NCBI GenBank assembly: GCA_014529385.2
Contig: CM043958.1
Location: 143,116,734 to 143,180,733 of the forward strand
DNA: 64,000 nt
Direction of reading: 5' to 3'
Source: Adiantum capillus-veneris
Taxonomy: Eukaryota; Streptophyta; Polypodiopsida; Polypodiales; Pteridaceae
The stretch's first letter is position 1; every line of letters starts with the position of its first letter. Both the position numbers and the translations under genes were made by a program. The notes below the pieces were generated by a model. It did not search any database. It had not been told where the DNA came from and worked only from the letters and a program-made list of their open reading frames with translations. Below, piece by piece: positions 12,380-23,101 of the stretch.

Positions 12380-14182
12380 ATGACACCAAATAGTTTTGGC
12401 TTGCTTTTTCTTTCAGTCATGGGGATCATAGTCCTGGAGACAAACGTGAGCGAGGATACATGTGAAGAAAAACTATTCACATTCTTATATAATGCCCGAG
12501 CTCATCACCTTGCACCAGAACTATCAGGAATGTTCAATGCAGAGTTTTCTATACAAAGGATTATAGATTTCTCCTTTGAGTACCTACAAAACCATTTGCA
12601 ACAGTATGAGGCATTCACTTGTGACAATTCCATGACAGTTGATGGCATGAGATATGTGCACCGTGCCGACCTTGACCCTGACAAGAGTGCTTCAAGGAGA
12701 CTGAATCGTTGTCTTGAAAAGTGTCCCTCCAATGCACTGCTTGTACAAGACAGGTGTATGAAGCACTTAAAAAAATGTCGCTTATTGGAATTCTACCATG
12801 GGTTTGTCTGTTACTTATACTTGCAAACGGATGGCGAGTCAAAGACTTCGCAGTCAACAACTTTCGGTAGTTGTCCATTGGCGCCGGAGGAAGAGGTAGA
12901 GGATGTGGAGGTGCAATTCAATCCAGAAGAAGAGCGGGAAGAGGTACTAAAGGAAACCTTTGATGCGGGCTTAACTCTTGTTTCTCTTGCGGATGCAGCA
13001 ATAGGGTGTTAGCAAGAAAGCCCAAGTATGGAAGCGACTTTGCCTCTCAATTGTGCTCCCAGCTTTGCTATGGTGGGCGACACCCACTATATTCTGCTCA
13101 TAGATATCATGCATGAGCTCAATATACGAGAGGACTACTGCCTAGCGGCAATTGCAATTTTTTGTGAGGCAGACATGGGGTTTGTGAACGATGATGCAGT
13201 GGACCAATATCTTATTGCTGACACAGCTGTCCATGACTCACAGTTCACTTCAGGGTCGCAACTAATTAAAGATACGTTCAATGAGGCGAAGTCCAGAGAG
13301 GCCGATTTGCCAACAGATGAGCAGTTTGAATTGACAACAAAACAACTCGGCTTGGAAAACATGGGTAGACACGTGGCACCAGAAGATCATGTAATGAATA
13401 GTCAGTCTATTCACTTATGGGGGAGGTCGATGCTAGAAATGGACGAGAATCAGATGGTAACTTTTGTCGAGCATTCATATAGTATTAGAGATGGCCGAGT
13501 GATAAAATATCATGAACATTTTTTTTTGCTTCCAGGTGCTAGTGTATGACGATAGTTTCCTTAGAAGAGCGGGAGGCTCACGCCAAGGGCTTGTCACTGG
13601 AGTCCAAGGCAAAGATGCAACGTTGTCTCACTACATCGGGCGTTTCAACCACAAAAAGGTTTGTAGAAACAATTCAAGTACTTGACAATTGTACTCATCT
13701 CACTTACGGCTAATAAATTGATTGCAATTATTATGTAGATCATAATATACCACAAGGAATATTCTGATGACAATGCAAAGTTCCCTCTGTTTGCGATGAA
13801 AGCTATTACAAGATTGTGTGGTGGGCACCCCCTCCCACTAAACGCAGAAAATGTAATTTTGATTGAAAAACAGTTTGCTCTACGTGTATTTGGCATCGGG
13901 TATGGGTGCCAGGCACTCAAAGCCCCATATTTCATGTCCTACACAGCTCAGGCTCTGGCTGTAGGGGTTGAATACCCGAAAAGATTAGATCCATACAATA
14001 AGCGGCTGTTTCTGAGGGAAAGAAGACGCATGATGCCCGTAGGGATGCTGCCATCAACAGAGGAACGAGCTCATCTAGAGAGCTGGCACATCGAAGAGGT
14101 ACAAAGTGAGGAGGAAGGAGGTGCATCGAAGAGGATAAAAAAGACGGGCTCAGGTCCATCTTCTCCCGCTCCTGACTCGTGA
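12380..14182 (+). pseudogene. Gene A2: second copy of gene A, one nonsense codon
   Basis: Exons are about 12380-13456, 13536-13658 and 13739-14182, with GT-AG joins all in phase. It aligns with A1 along its length: EKLFTFL then MFNAEFSI; a Cys patch (RCLEKC, RCMKHLKKC); an acidic middle; an IREDYCLAAI block; FLRRAGG; NVILIEKQFALRVFGIG. A TAG at 13010-13012 splits the first exon, and the frame continues unchanged after it. Compared with A1 it has an additional intron (13659-13738) between codons for FNHKK and IIIYHK. The C-terminus ends in a basic, Ser-rich tail (KRIKKTGSG). The true start may lie in a short upstream exon, as in A1. Confidence 0.65.
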
Positions 14183-14336
14183 CCAGCGCCACCTCGCATG
14201 GCGCTCGGCCGCATTTGATGCTCCCCAAGCCATCTGTTTCTTCTCTTTGCGGATGTGTTGTAAAGACCGTGTAATTTTTGAACTCTTAAGAAGTTTCTTT
14301 TGCCTTTCTCTATGAATTAGTCGTCTATAAGTCCAT

Positions 14337-16869
14337 TAATGGTGTAACTCTAATAGGCTATTGGCCTTTTCTTTTCCTCCCCCATGCCGAGTGTGCTTAA
14401 AATAACCTGTTCTTGCCATGTAGTGGGTTTTTTCCATGCCTTGTGTGGACCATATTGATAGTGAGCTGTATGTCTTGGCAAAATATGGACCATGGTTGAA
14501 CAGTATGTGCTGCATTGAAATAAAACAAAATGGTCAGTTGAGTACAATTTAAAATTTTATTTTGTATACGTAGAATGCCAACCTACCATGTAATGTGTGA
14601 TATGTTGCCCACCCCACCCTGTAAGGTAAGCCTTTTTCCAATCCAGCAAGGCTGCTTGAAATAATGTGAGCTTACTTTGGTCCCAAGAATGTTGCTCAAG
14701 GTAGTGGAAAAATTTTATCTAGTGATTTCCACACGTTCTCTTTGTGATTCTGGATTGCCCCACCACCAGCATTGTCTTTAACCACTTTATGTAAGTGTTT
14801 CCATTTGTTGAACAGGATTCTCCTTTCTTCTCTATCTGAATCTTTGAGGCTAAACCCAAGAAACCTTCTTGCCTTCACTCCGCCTATCGATGCTTTCCTT
14901 GGTACCTTGTACCGACTTTGAGACATCTTAGGGTCCTCTTTGATTTTGACATTGCCTCCATGCAAACCAATGTCTGAGAGCACTCCCTCTAATGCTTTTA
15001 TCACTCTTTTCGACTCACTCTCTAGCTTTAATGTCCATGCAAAACAAATGTACAAATGAACCACCTTTTCAGTTATTCGACAGAGTGCATGAAGTGTACA
15101 GACGTAAACTCTACTCAAAGGAATATCAAGCACTGGTTTAAAAGTTTTATCTTGAAGATGTCTGTTGGGAGCTCTAATCCATTGCACACTCTCAAGTGAT
15201 TGTGCATCAGCCATGCAATATAAGCATGGATTTGCCACAACTGCTCTGTGTGTTATGTTGTACATACACTTAAGAGTCTTTAAGTCACCTGCCATGTGTC
15301 ATTCCACTGTGTAGTCGCCAAATCCTTCCACTGAAAGAACGCCTCCGTTTCTTTGTTCACTAATGATAGAAGGAATTTGGGTTTGACTAAAAACCCAATC
15401 GAGGATTTCAAAATTTTCCTTATCAACCTGCAGTGAAAAATGAAAACACAAAGTCAACAACCAAATAATCAATATTTTTGTTATCAGAGATTGACCGAAG
15501 TATGCCTGAAATGATCCTAGAGATAGAATGTTGTTTTCTGATTGCACGTTGAAGTATCGTGGATCCTCTTTTGTTATTGATGGATCCAGAGCTCTGCTCA
15601 TGAGGGTAATGGTGACTCTCTCCAACTTCTTGTTCTTCAGGACCTCGCACTCGTCGAGCTTCAAAACAAACTTGATAACCCCACCGCACTCGTCTTGACT
15701 GATGTCAAAGAAGTGAACTACATACCTTTGCAATGCTTCAAGATCAACGAAGAGGTTGTTGTGCTCGTTAAACTGTACCTCTCTGCCGCCCTTGCCTAAG
15801 AATGTTGCTTCAATATGGAATGGTGACCCAAGTTTCTCAAACACCTCATCATTTACATGCCGGCGAGCAGCCTTTACATGTGATGGCTTTGGCAGCAATG
15901 ATCCTCTCTGTAGTTTATATTGAGATTTTTTAGCTAATGCTTTGAAGAGTGCCCTGTATCCCATCTGCGAGATGCCACTCTAATCAAGTATTGCTTGCAC
16001 TTCCATTGGTTCCAGCTGATTCTCGTTCATGAAGGAGGTAAGTAGCCTCCCTTTCAACTTACGAAATTTTTTCTGAGTTATCATCTCTTCAACTACTTCT
16101 TTTGGAACTAGACGGCTGTAATGCACTCCGGCATTGAAGCCTGCACCGTTTGAGTTTGGATGCAGTAAAGACCTGCCAAAAAATCACAATGCGTCATGAT
16201 CATGTATAGGAAAGTAAGTGTATCCACTTCTTAATGAAGCACATTGAAGAAACAAACTTCGAGTTACCTTAAAGCTCGTATTTGTTTTTTCAAGCCACCA
16301 CTACCAACCGTCATGTTCTCAAGGTTGCACAGATCTCGTTTTCTTTTCCGACTACCAAGCACGGTGTCTTCCTCTCGCAAACTTGTGATCTTCTTCTCAA
16401 GGCCTTGGATTGTCTCTTTGCTTGATGAAATCTTTTGAGAGCATGCTTCATTAAGTTTCTTCAGCTGCATGTTCTCCATTGCCAGGAAGTTTCTTTGCCT
16501 TTCCGCATTCAATCCTCTTATTTCCAAATGTTCGGTGTATCCCAATAGCCCATCCTTGCCATCGCCTGTGAAATGTAAGAGGTTAGTGATATTAGCAAAG
16601 GGAGGTGGCGCATTTGTCATAGGATCTTTTGGATAAATAGACCCATCGGTCCACAAATCCAAATGATGTTCCTTGTTTGTCCTTCTAAGTTCTTTCTCCT
16701 GTTGAGATAAGAAAGACTCCGTCCTACGTTTCTGCAACGGTGCATACTCTTGCAATACATCAACATGAAGATGATGTGTGTTCTTTCTTTGGGTAAGTGT
16801 TAAAGATGAAGGGGCCGAGGATTGTAAGTTCAAATTAGTGTTTTCATCAGGAAAAGATGGGTTCTCCAT
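14337..16869 (-). pseudogene. Gene B2: second probable DDE transposase, decayed
   Basis: This is the clearest B copy. From the ATG at 16869: a polar N-terminus with YPKDPMTNAPPPF; a coiled-coil stretch of about 80 residues; basic KRKRD; LVPKEVVEEM; LKLDECEVLKNKKLERVTIT (about 15620-15690); AGDLKTLKCMYN (about 15260-15295); PCLYC and CTLHALCRITEK (Cys/His cluster); DIGLHGGNVKI; GGVKARRFLGFS; and a last exon with STQGMEKTHYMART and HTRHGG (about 14340-14450). Two stops break it: TGA at 15299-15301, where B1 has Trp, and TAG at 15980-15982. It is convergent with A2. The coiled coil suggests oligomerisation. Superfamily is unassigned. Confidence 0.65.
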
Positions 16870-17511
16870 TCCTAGAGTTGATAGAGAAGAAGACGGAGAA
16901 ATATCTCAGGTTTTGGGAGGGAAAGCCATATTCTCAAGTTTAGAGTTGATAGAGTTTGTGTGGCTTATGTTTCTGGAGGGAACGCTTGTAAGTTGGCATT
17001 TCAAATCATTAGTCATACGGTTAGTTGGATTCCTGACAAGAGAACGAAGGATAAGAATGATAAAGACGGCGGCTACCTACCAAAGAATGTCATTTTGGCT
17101 TTTTGTTGTGCAGAAAAGTATCACATAAAATGCACAAGTTAACATTTTCATCTTCTCTCTCTAAGCCGACGTGGCACTTCTTACAGGGCCCAAAAGTGAG
17201 TCCAACTTTCTCCTAATGTTTGAGGCCTCAAACGACGTTTTTTTCAAAGTTGAACTCAATGGTTGCCGTGGGCATGCATTTAGTTCAAGTTTTGCTCTAA
17301 GATCTGTAGAGCCACTCTCAGGCTACGTTTTGATATAAAAACTTTTCCGATCCGATACCGTTTGTGAAAGTTATGGCCAAAACAGTGAAATGCAGTTTAG
17401 AATGATCAAAATGAGTCCAAATTCAATTTTAAAAGAAGATTTGGGATCTCTGTGACACTGTGAACACTCGTGTGAGGTCAAAAGTACAGTTGGACCCTAA
17501 AATTGGCCTAG
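16870..17511. other. Spacer with no recognisable gene
   Basis: Short frames on the plus strand lack recognisable domains. Around 17170-17470 the text becomes the same kind of low-constraint sequence that carries the palindrome array. A second LTR for the element to the right is not visible here. Confidence 0.6.
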
Positions 17512-19325
17512 AGACATCGCGTAGGATGTCTATATGCTCAAAATTTCATTTGGACCTAAAAATGGCCTTGAGACATCCTACGCATAGGATGTCTTTTTGC
17601 TCAGAATGATTTGAAATTTTCACCCCAGCTTCTCCTTGATGTGCTGATCAGAGTGGTGTGCTCATAAAATGGTTTGGAGTCCTAAATCAAGCTGGAGACA
17701 TCCTATGCGTAGGATGTTTAACTGCTCAGATTTTGTCCAAACTTGATCCCAAGATTCTCCTAGTGCTCAGCAACCCAATGGTATACTCAAAATTGAATTT
17801 GGATGCCAATAGGTCAAGATTTAGGCTGCAAGAGCTTCTAGTGCACTCGAAGAGTAGGATGTCTGACAATTCTTGTCTTTGCTTGGTAAATAGGCCAAAC
17901 AAGGTCCAAATTCACTTTTGAAAAAAGTTCTGGAATCCTTAAGACACTTAGAACCTCCCTTTATGGCTACAGTAGAATTTTGACCACTTTATGATCCAGG
18001 AGACATCCTACACGTAGGATGTCTTTTTGATCTGTTTCAGCTCAAACTTGCACTGTAGCTTCCCCTTGATGTGCTAAACTCACAGCTATTTTTACTTTTT
18101 GATTCTGACACCTATAGGTTGGTCAAATGATCAAGAATTTGTTCCAAAAGCCTGGTGTCTGTTCTGATGAATTCCCAAGTCAAATCAACTCCAAATTGGA
18201 CCAAATTTGCCTAGGAGGCTTATCTAAGGCTATATGACAACATGGTATGGTCACAATAGAATTTTGGTTTCAGAATTATGTAGTAGACATCCTACGCGTA
18301 GGATGTCTTTTTGCCTAGAATGAACCCAAACTTGGACCAAAGATTCCCCTAGTCTTCAGCAACCCATTGGTATGCTTAGATTTGAGTTTGGATGTCAAAA
18401 GACCCCAAAACTAGCTATTCTTGCCTTCTGTCTGTCTAAAATTCTAAAGTCTGTTCAATCTTCCTTCCACTGACCCAAATGAGATGAAATTTATCACATG
18501 CACTCAATACAACATTTAGAACATGCCTTTGGAGTCATCCTATGGTTTGGTCTCAAAATTAGGCCTTGGACACAATTTGGGTAGGATGTCTGGCAATTCT
18601 CGTCTTTTGGCTTTGATCTGTCAAAATTTGGTCAAATTTCCACTTTCCAGGTGAAAATAGGGTAGAACCTACCTTCTAAACACACTGGTAACCTCAGAAT
18701 TTCAAAAATTCCACCAAATCACCCTATAGACATCCTACACGTAGGATGTCTTTTCTTCTCAGAATGGACTTCTGTTTCTACCCAAGGTGCTTCTTGATGC
18801 ATATAACAAGAATATGTGATCACAGCAAATTTTGGATGTCAAAATTGCTCAGAATCACCACTTTTGGAAAAATATTTCTCTGAAAGAGTAACATCCCCTT
18901 AACTCTCAGTCTATATGTCCAAATGACATGAGCTTTGGTGTGTGTGTCCAACACAACATGCAGAATATGGGTATGATGTCAACACTTGATTTTTGCTTCC
19001 AGAATCACTCTCTAGACATCCTACACGTAGGATGTCTACTGATGAAATGTTTGGCAGAATTCATCCACAGGCATCCCCAAGTCTTGAGCACTACTTTTCA
19101 AGCATTCCTACCAGTTTTTATGCAAAATTGTGCTCAGAATCTTAAGTTTCTTGTTTTCGCGTTTTTGACACTCCGTCTTTGGTCTTTTGGGTGTCAAGAG
19201 TTGGTCAAAACTCTAGTTTCAATGTATACTTGGGGTAAACCCCCCCTTCTGAACACATTGGTGCAGTCAGAATTTTCAAATTTGGTCTCCAGAACCCCCT
19301 TGAGACATCTACGTGTAGGATGTCT
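17512..19325. repeat. Array of 24-bp palindromes in degenerate ~285-bp repeats
   Basis: Eight copies of a palindrome with half-site AGACATCCTACG followed by its reverse complement occur at 17512, 17571, 17696, 18001, 18285, 18728, 19014 and 19303. The later ones are 284-289 bases apart. A mutation in one arm is not always matched in the other. Flanking text is also repeated in degenerate form (CCAAGATTC, AGCAACCCA, TCTCCTTGATG). Half-sites also occur in the neighbouring LTR (about 20217-20230). There is no coding potential. Confidence 0.85.
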
Positions 19326-19849
19326 ATGTTTACAGAATTGCAGGTTTTCTTCACAGAACCCTTGCAAATGCTCTTTTATATGCACAGCATCAGTCAGTCA
19401 TACAAAAATATCCACAAAAGCTTGTTTAATGCATTTTTACCCTCAAAAGCACACTTTTCCGTGATTTCAAATGCAATCAAGCACTTCAGCAAATAATTCA
19501 GTGATGAATAGCTCTAGATCAGAATCGTATCACTTACCTAAAGCTACTCCTACAAATCATGTCGGGTTTTGCATCTATAAGTAGAAAAACGCTTCACTGC
19601 CACACACGGACTAGTAAACGCTTTTATCACCTCACAAATCACTCGACCACCAACAACTACTCTAATCCACAGATCCTAACTAAACCTTTCTAGTCGCAGA
19701 CCCTCAACAAGACACACACTTCCTGGCTATCCACTTGATCGTGGAATATCCTCTTTCGGATCCACTTAAGAAAAACGCTTTATTTAGTCGAAACTAAATC
19801 AAGCAACCATCACACGAGTGTTAGTACGAAACCTACTTAGGTCCTTGTG

Positions 19850-19867
19850 TCCCCGGCAGCGGCGCCA
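19850..19867 (-). promoter_or_regulatory. Retrotransposon primer-binding site, tRNA-Asp type
   Basis: On the minus strand it reads TGGCGCCGCTGCCGGGGA, complementary to the 3' end of plant tRNA-Asp with one mismatch. This is typical of Athila and related Ty3/Gypsy elements. It marks a minus-strand element whose internal region lies to the left. Confidence 0.8.
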
Positions 19868-19868
19868 A

Positions 19869-20826
19869 TGTTGCGGGAGCAACTCACACACCCATGAAGT
19901 TCATGCAAACACTACCTAGATCAACATAATGTCAATCGAGGACACAGATGACACGATAGGCACACGGAGGAAATCTCTATAGCTTGTCAGGCTGAGACCA
20001 TCCTACACATACAACACTCTGGAAGGCCAACTATACCACAATCAAGAACCTCACTGCTCTCAACTACACCACCTAGCCACATACACACATACGGAAGGTA
20101 ATTCGCCTAATCATGCCAGATTCGTACGAACTTAAGGAACACCATCCCCTCACTAGGATACACCTGTCCCTAAGCTTCTACACTCAAAACCCTCACTCCA
20201 AACCCATCTGTGGAAAACGCGTAGGATGACAGAGCAGAATTTTGAAAGTGCCCGAAACTGAAATTTATGAGTACCTATGCGTAGCTTATGTCGCCACGAT
20301 TCTATAGACTACTAGCACGCAGAAAACAGACATCGTTTCATACACTTACGGCCACAAATAGCTCGTAGATGCGTCAGCGTGTGCGCTTCGTCTCGCGTGG
20401 AATGCTTGGCGTTGTCGCGTAGCTCTCCTTGAGCCTACAGCAATGGTGCAGTCGGATCTCCAATGTGTTGAGCGAGCCGGGCGTAGCGAGAGGATAAAGC
20501 TCACGCTCACTCTTTTTCTCTCTCACACACAGTAGACGGCAGCGCTAAAGTTTTGATTATGATTAAAAGTCCCCCCTTTACAAAATGACCTAGGTACCTT
20601 ATATACTAAGGCTACCTTAGGTTTAACCAAAAATGGGGTTGAAAGGGTCAAATGGCTTTGTATTTACAATCTGGAAGTGCCATTGCACCCCGGCTTCTGA
20701 AACTAGAATAACTACTCATTACAAATGACGTTAATAGCCATAATCCGCAGCATTTCATACCTCGCAAAAGATAAGACTTTGGTACGAAACTTGAGTTATG
20801 TTGTGTTGTTGACCCAGCGGTCAACA
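19869..20826 (-). mobile_element. LTR of a minus-strand retrotransposon (about 958 bp)
   Basis: On the plus strand it begins TGTTGCGGGAGC, one base from the primer-binding site, and ends GCGGTCAACA, giving TG...CA ends. A TATATA promoter-like word lies at about 20600. As the 5' LTR of a minus-strand element it should drive transcription leftward through the palindrome array. No gag or pol is visible there and no partner LTR was found, so the element is non-autonomous or truncated. The outer boundary is inferred. Confidence 0.6.
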
Positions 20827-21176
20827 TATGCTCAACTCTTCCAGCTTGAGCGTAAGCCTAATAACTACGACTCTTAGCAAAGATTTTAATATGACTTGAA
20901 GCTTTGAGACTAATGCTTTGCTCATTTCATGGCTCAGTAGCCCGACTCTGACTATGCCAAAGAGTGTTTTTTGCACCCTTGCGACTTGACTTTTTACATT
21001 CTTGTGCTTACTACAAACATTTCTTCAGGTAAAAGTAAGCTTGAATCCTCAAAAAGAGGATAAGTGAAGGACCAAATTGGCATTGAAAGTTTTTTTTGCC
21101 ATACCTGTTTTATCATCTTTGAATCTGCATTCTCATAGGTTGGGTTGTCCTTCCTTGACTGTGAAGACTTCATTAT
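20827..21176. other. Short spacer, nothing recognised
   Basis: No gene or clear repeat was seen between the LTR and the coding region to the right. Confidence 0.5.
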
Positions 21177-21956
21177 CTATTTGATTCTCCACTTGGGCTT
21201 GTTGATAGGAGTCTTTGATGTTGTTGTAGGCCTCTGTTGATCGTTGACATTTGACTTTTGACTAGGAGCATTGGAAGACTTAGGAATCCAAATCTCTTGA
21301 TGACCTTTGTATCTCCTTTGTTGACTTTGTTGATCTCTAGGCCTTGTTGAGTTCTTGAGATCTTCATGGAGGTCTGGTGTAGCTGCAGTTGGCTTATGGT
21401 TGACTCGTAGCCAAATTTTTGTATAGCTTGTGTAGAATCCTTGTCGAAGAGGAACATTCTTTGAGATCCATCTTTGTTTTGTATCCTCTTGAGAGTTGTG
21501 GTTGACTTTAGCATCTTTCAATGTTGTTATGTTGTATACCTGCTTCTTAGGTATCCTAGGATATTGTCGAGGTTGATACCTTGTGGGCCTTCTTTCTTGG
21601 GAGGGACTTGAAGTTACTTCATATGCTCTAACCTGTGGTTTTGGTACCCATATATGTCTATTACTTCCATAGTACTCATATTCCTTTAAGCTCCATTGTG
21701 ATGCTATCCATCCCATGTGTTTGTCTTTTTGTGTTGATTTCCCGTCCTTTATCCAAACCAGATCATTAAATTTGACTAAATTGCTCGAAACAAACACTTG
21801 CTTGACTTTCCTTTGCTTTCTTGAGTATTTTGGCTGATATATCTTTGTTTTTCTAGGTGTCTCCTTAGAGGTTTTAGTTGGGTCAGAAATTGACTTGAAG
21901 TTTTGAAAGCCTTCTTGAAGAAGCTGATCCATGAGGGTTCCTTGATGTAGAGGCAT
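21177..21956 (-). CDS. Repetitive WxPK-motif protein segment, retroelement-associated
   Basis: A 259-codon frame starts at the ATG at 21956. It is very rich in Gln, Lys, Arg and Pro. It holds at least three spaced copies of an aromatic pattern, Tyr then about five residues then IW(V/I)PK: GSNRHIWVPK, SYTKIWLRVN and GHQEIWIPK. I recognise no enzyme domain. It lies downstream (minus strand) of the protease-like and zinc-knuckle-like segments and is probably part of the same retrotransposon. Basic composition suggests nucleic-acid binding, which is inference only. Confidence 0.4.
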   Translation of the reverse strand: MPLHQGTLMDQLLQEGFQNFKSISDPTKTSKETPRKTKIYQPKYSRKQRKVKQVFVSSNLVKFNDLVWIKDGKSTQKDKHMGWIASQWSLKEYEYYGSNRHIWVPKPQVRAYEVTSSPSQERRPTRYQPRQYPRIPKKQVYNITTLKDAKVNHNSQEDTKQRWISKNVPLRQGFYTSYTKIWLRVNHKPTAATPDLHEDLKNSTRPRDQQSQQRRYKGHQEIWIPKSSNAPSQKSNVNDQQRPTTTSKTPINKPKWRIK

Positions 21957-22306
21957 ATGTTGTCACACTTTTCGTGTTAATCGGTGCAAGGTCCACTTTG
22001 GATTTACCTTTGTCTACAAGATTTGTCTTCGATTCCTATGACTTTTGTAGCTCATTCTTCTTAAACCTCTGGTTTCATAGCATTCTCTGCTCAATAGCTT
22101 TTATGGTTGCTCTTCGTTTTGTTTGATCATCACTTGCTATTGCTTGATTGGCTTTAATCTCTTCTGAAGTTTTGTTCAATGGAGATGAAATATCTTCAAT
22201 AAGATCTTCCATTTGAATTGTGCTTGAGGACTTTGTGCTGTCGTCCGTGGGTGACAAGTCTTGATCTTCATTCTTTGTTGTCTGTGATGACTCCGTCATG
22301 TTTACA

Positions 22307-22770
22307 TTATGTATCTTTGACATCCTTCTGGGCCATTGGCATTCCCATTATGACGTCTTCTGGCATATCCTTTGTTGTGATAACATGAAATTGAGCAATG
22401 ATGATCTGTGAACTTACTTCAATGGTGGTGGAGATGATCCTCCAGCATTTTGCTCGTTTGTTTCCTATTATGCTCACAAATTCAGAAGCATCTTCCAGTT
22501 GTGGTTGGCCACATCTTTTCCAAGTGCAAAAGGACATGAAGTTCTTGTCTAATTGAAAATCTAGCTTTACTTCTCTTGACAACTTTTCTTCATTTTCACC
22601 AACAATGTTGCACTTGATCGTCTCAGGATTTGTGTCTGAATTGACTGCTTTTGTTGTGGCAGCGTCCTTTGGTTGAGCTTTATCTGTAGTTTCTTTGCCT
22701 TGACTACCTGCTTTCGTTGATATCGACTCGTATGACTGTGATATTGCATTTTTTTGCAATTGTTGAGCAT
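22307..22770 (-). CDS. Possible retropepsin-like fragment
   Basis: The C-terminal part reads IIIAQFHVITTKDMPEDVIM then GMPMAQ, resembling the DVILGMPWL end of retroviral-type aspartic proteases. The DTG/DSG active-site motif is not visible upstream, so the assignment is weak. The N-terminal part is rich in Lys and Gln. It is a fragment or a diverged protease of the surrounding minus-strand element. Confidence 0.35.
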
Positions 22771-23101
22771 TGTCCTCCTACATTTGAGTAACCTTTGACC
22801 TTAAAAGATTCATTGTACTTTCTGGCAAAATCTGTCTCTTCGGAGGAGATTTTGGTGGTGACCTTTGTGTAGCTTTTTGGACTTTAGCTCCCATTGAGAG
22901 TCACTTTTTTATCACATGTTCTTGCAGCTTGAGGCTTTGCATCATCTTCAGATAGTCTTTGACTTCAGTCTGGCCATCCGTATGGGTTTGTACAAGGTCA
23001 TGATCTTGCTGATATTTTTTACCATGTGCATCTTGATATGCCTATGTGAGCTTGACCACATGTAGCTGTTTGAACACTATTGGATTTGTTGGCTTTTGAC
23101 T

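Noticed and set aside
17512-19325. CRISPR-like array of spaced palindromes
   Set aside because: Spacing is hundreds of bases, spacers are themselves repeated, and the context is a plant retroelement.
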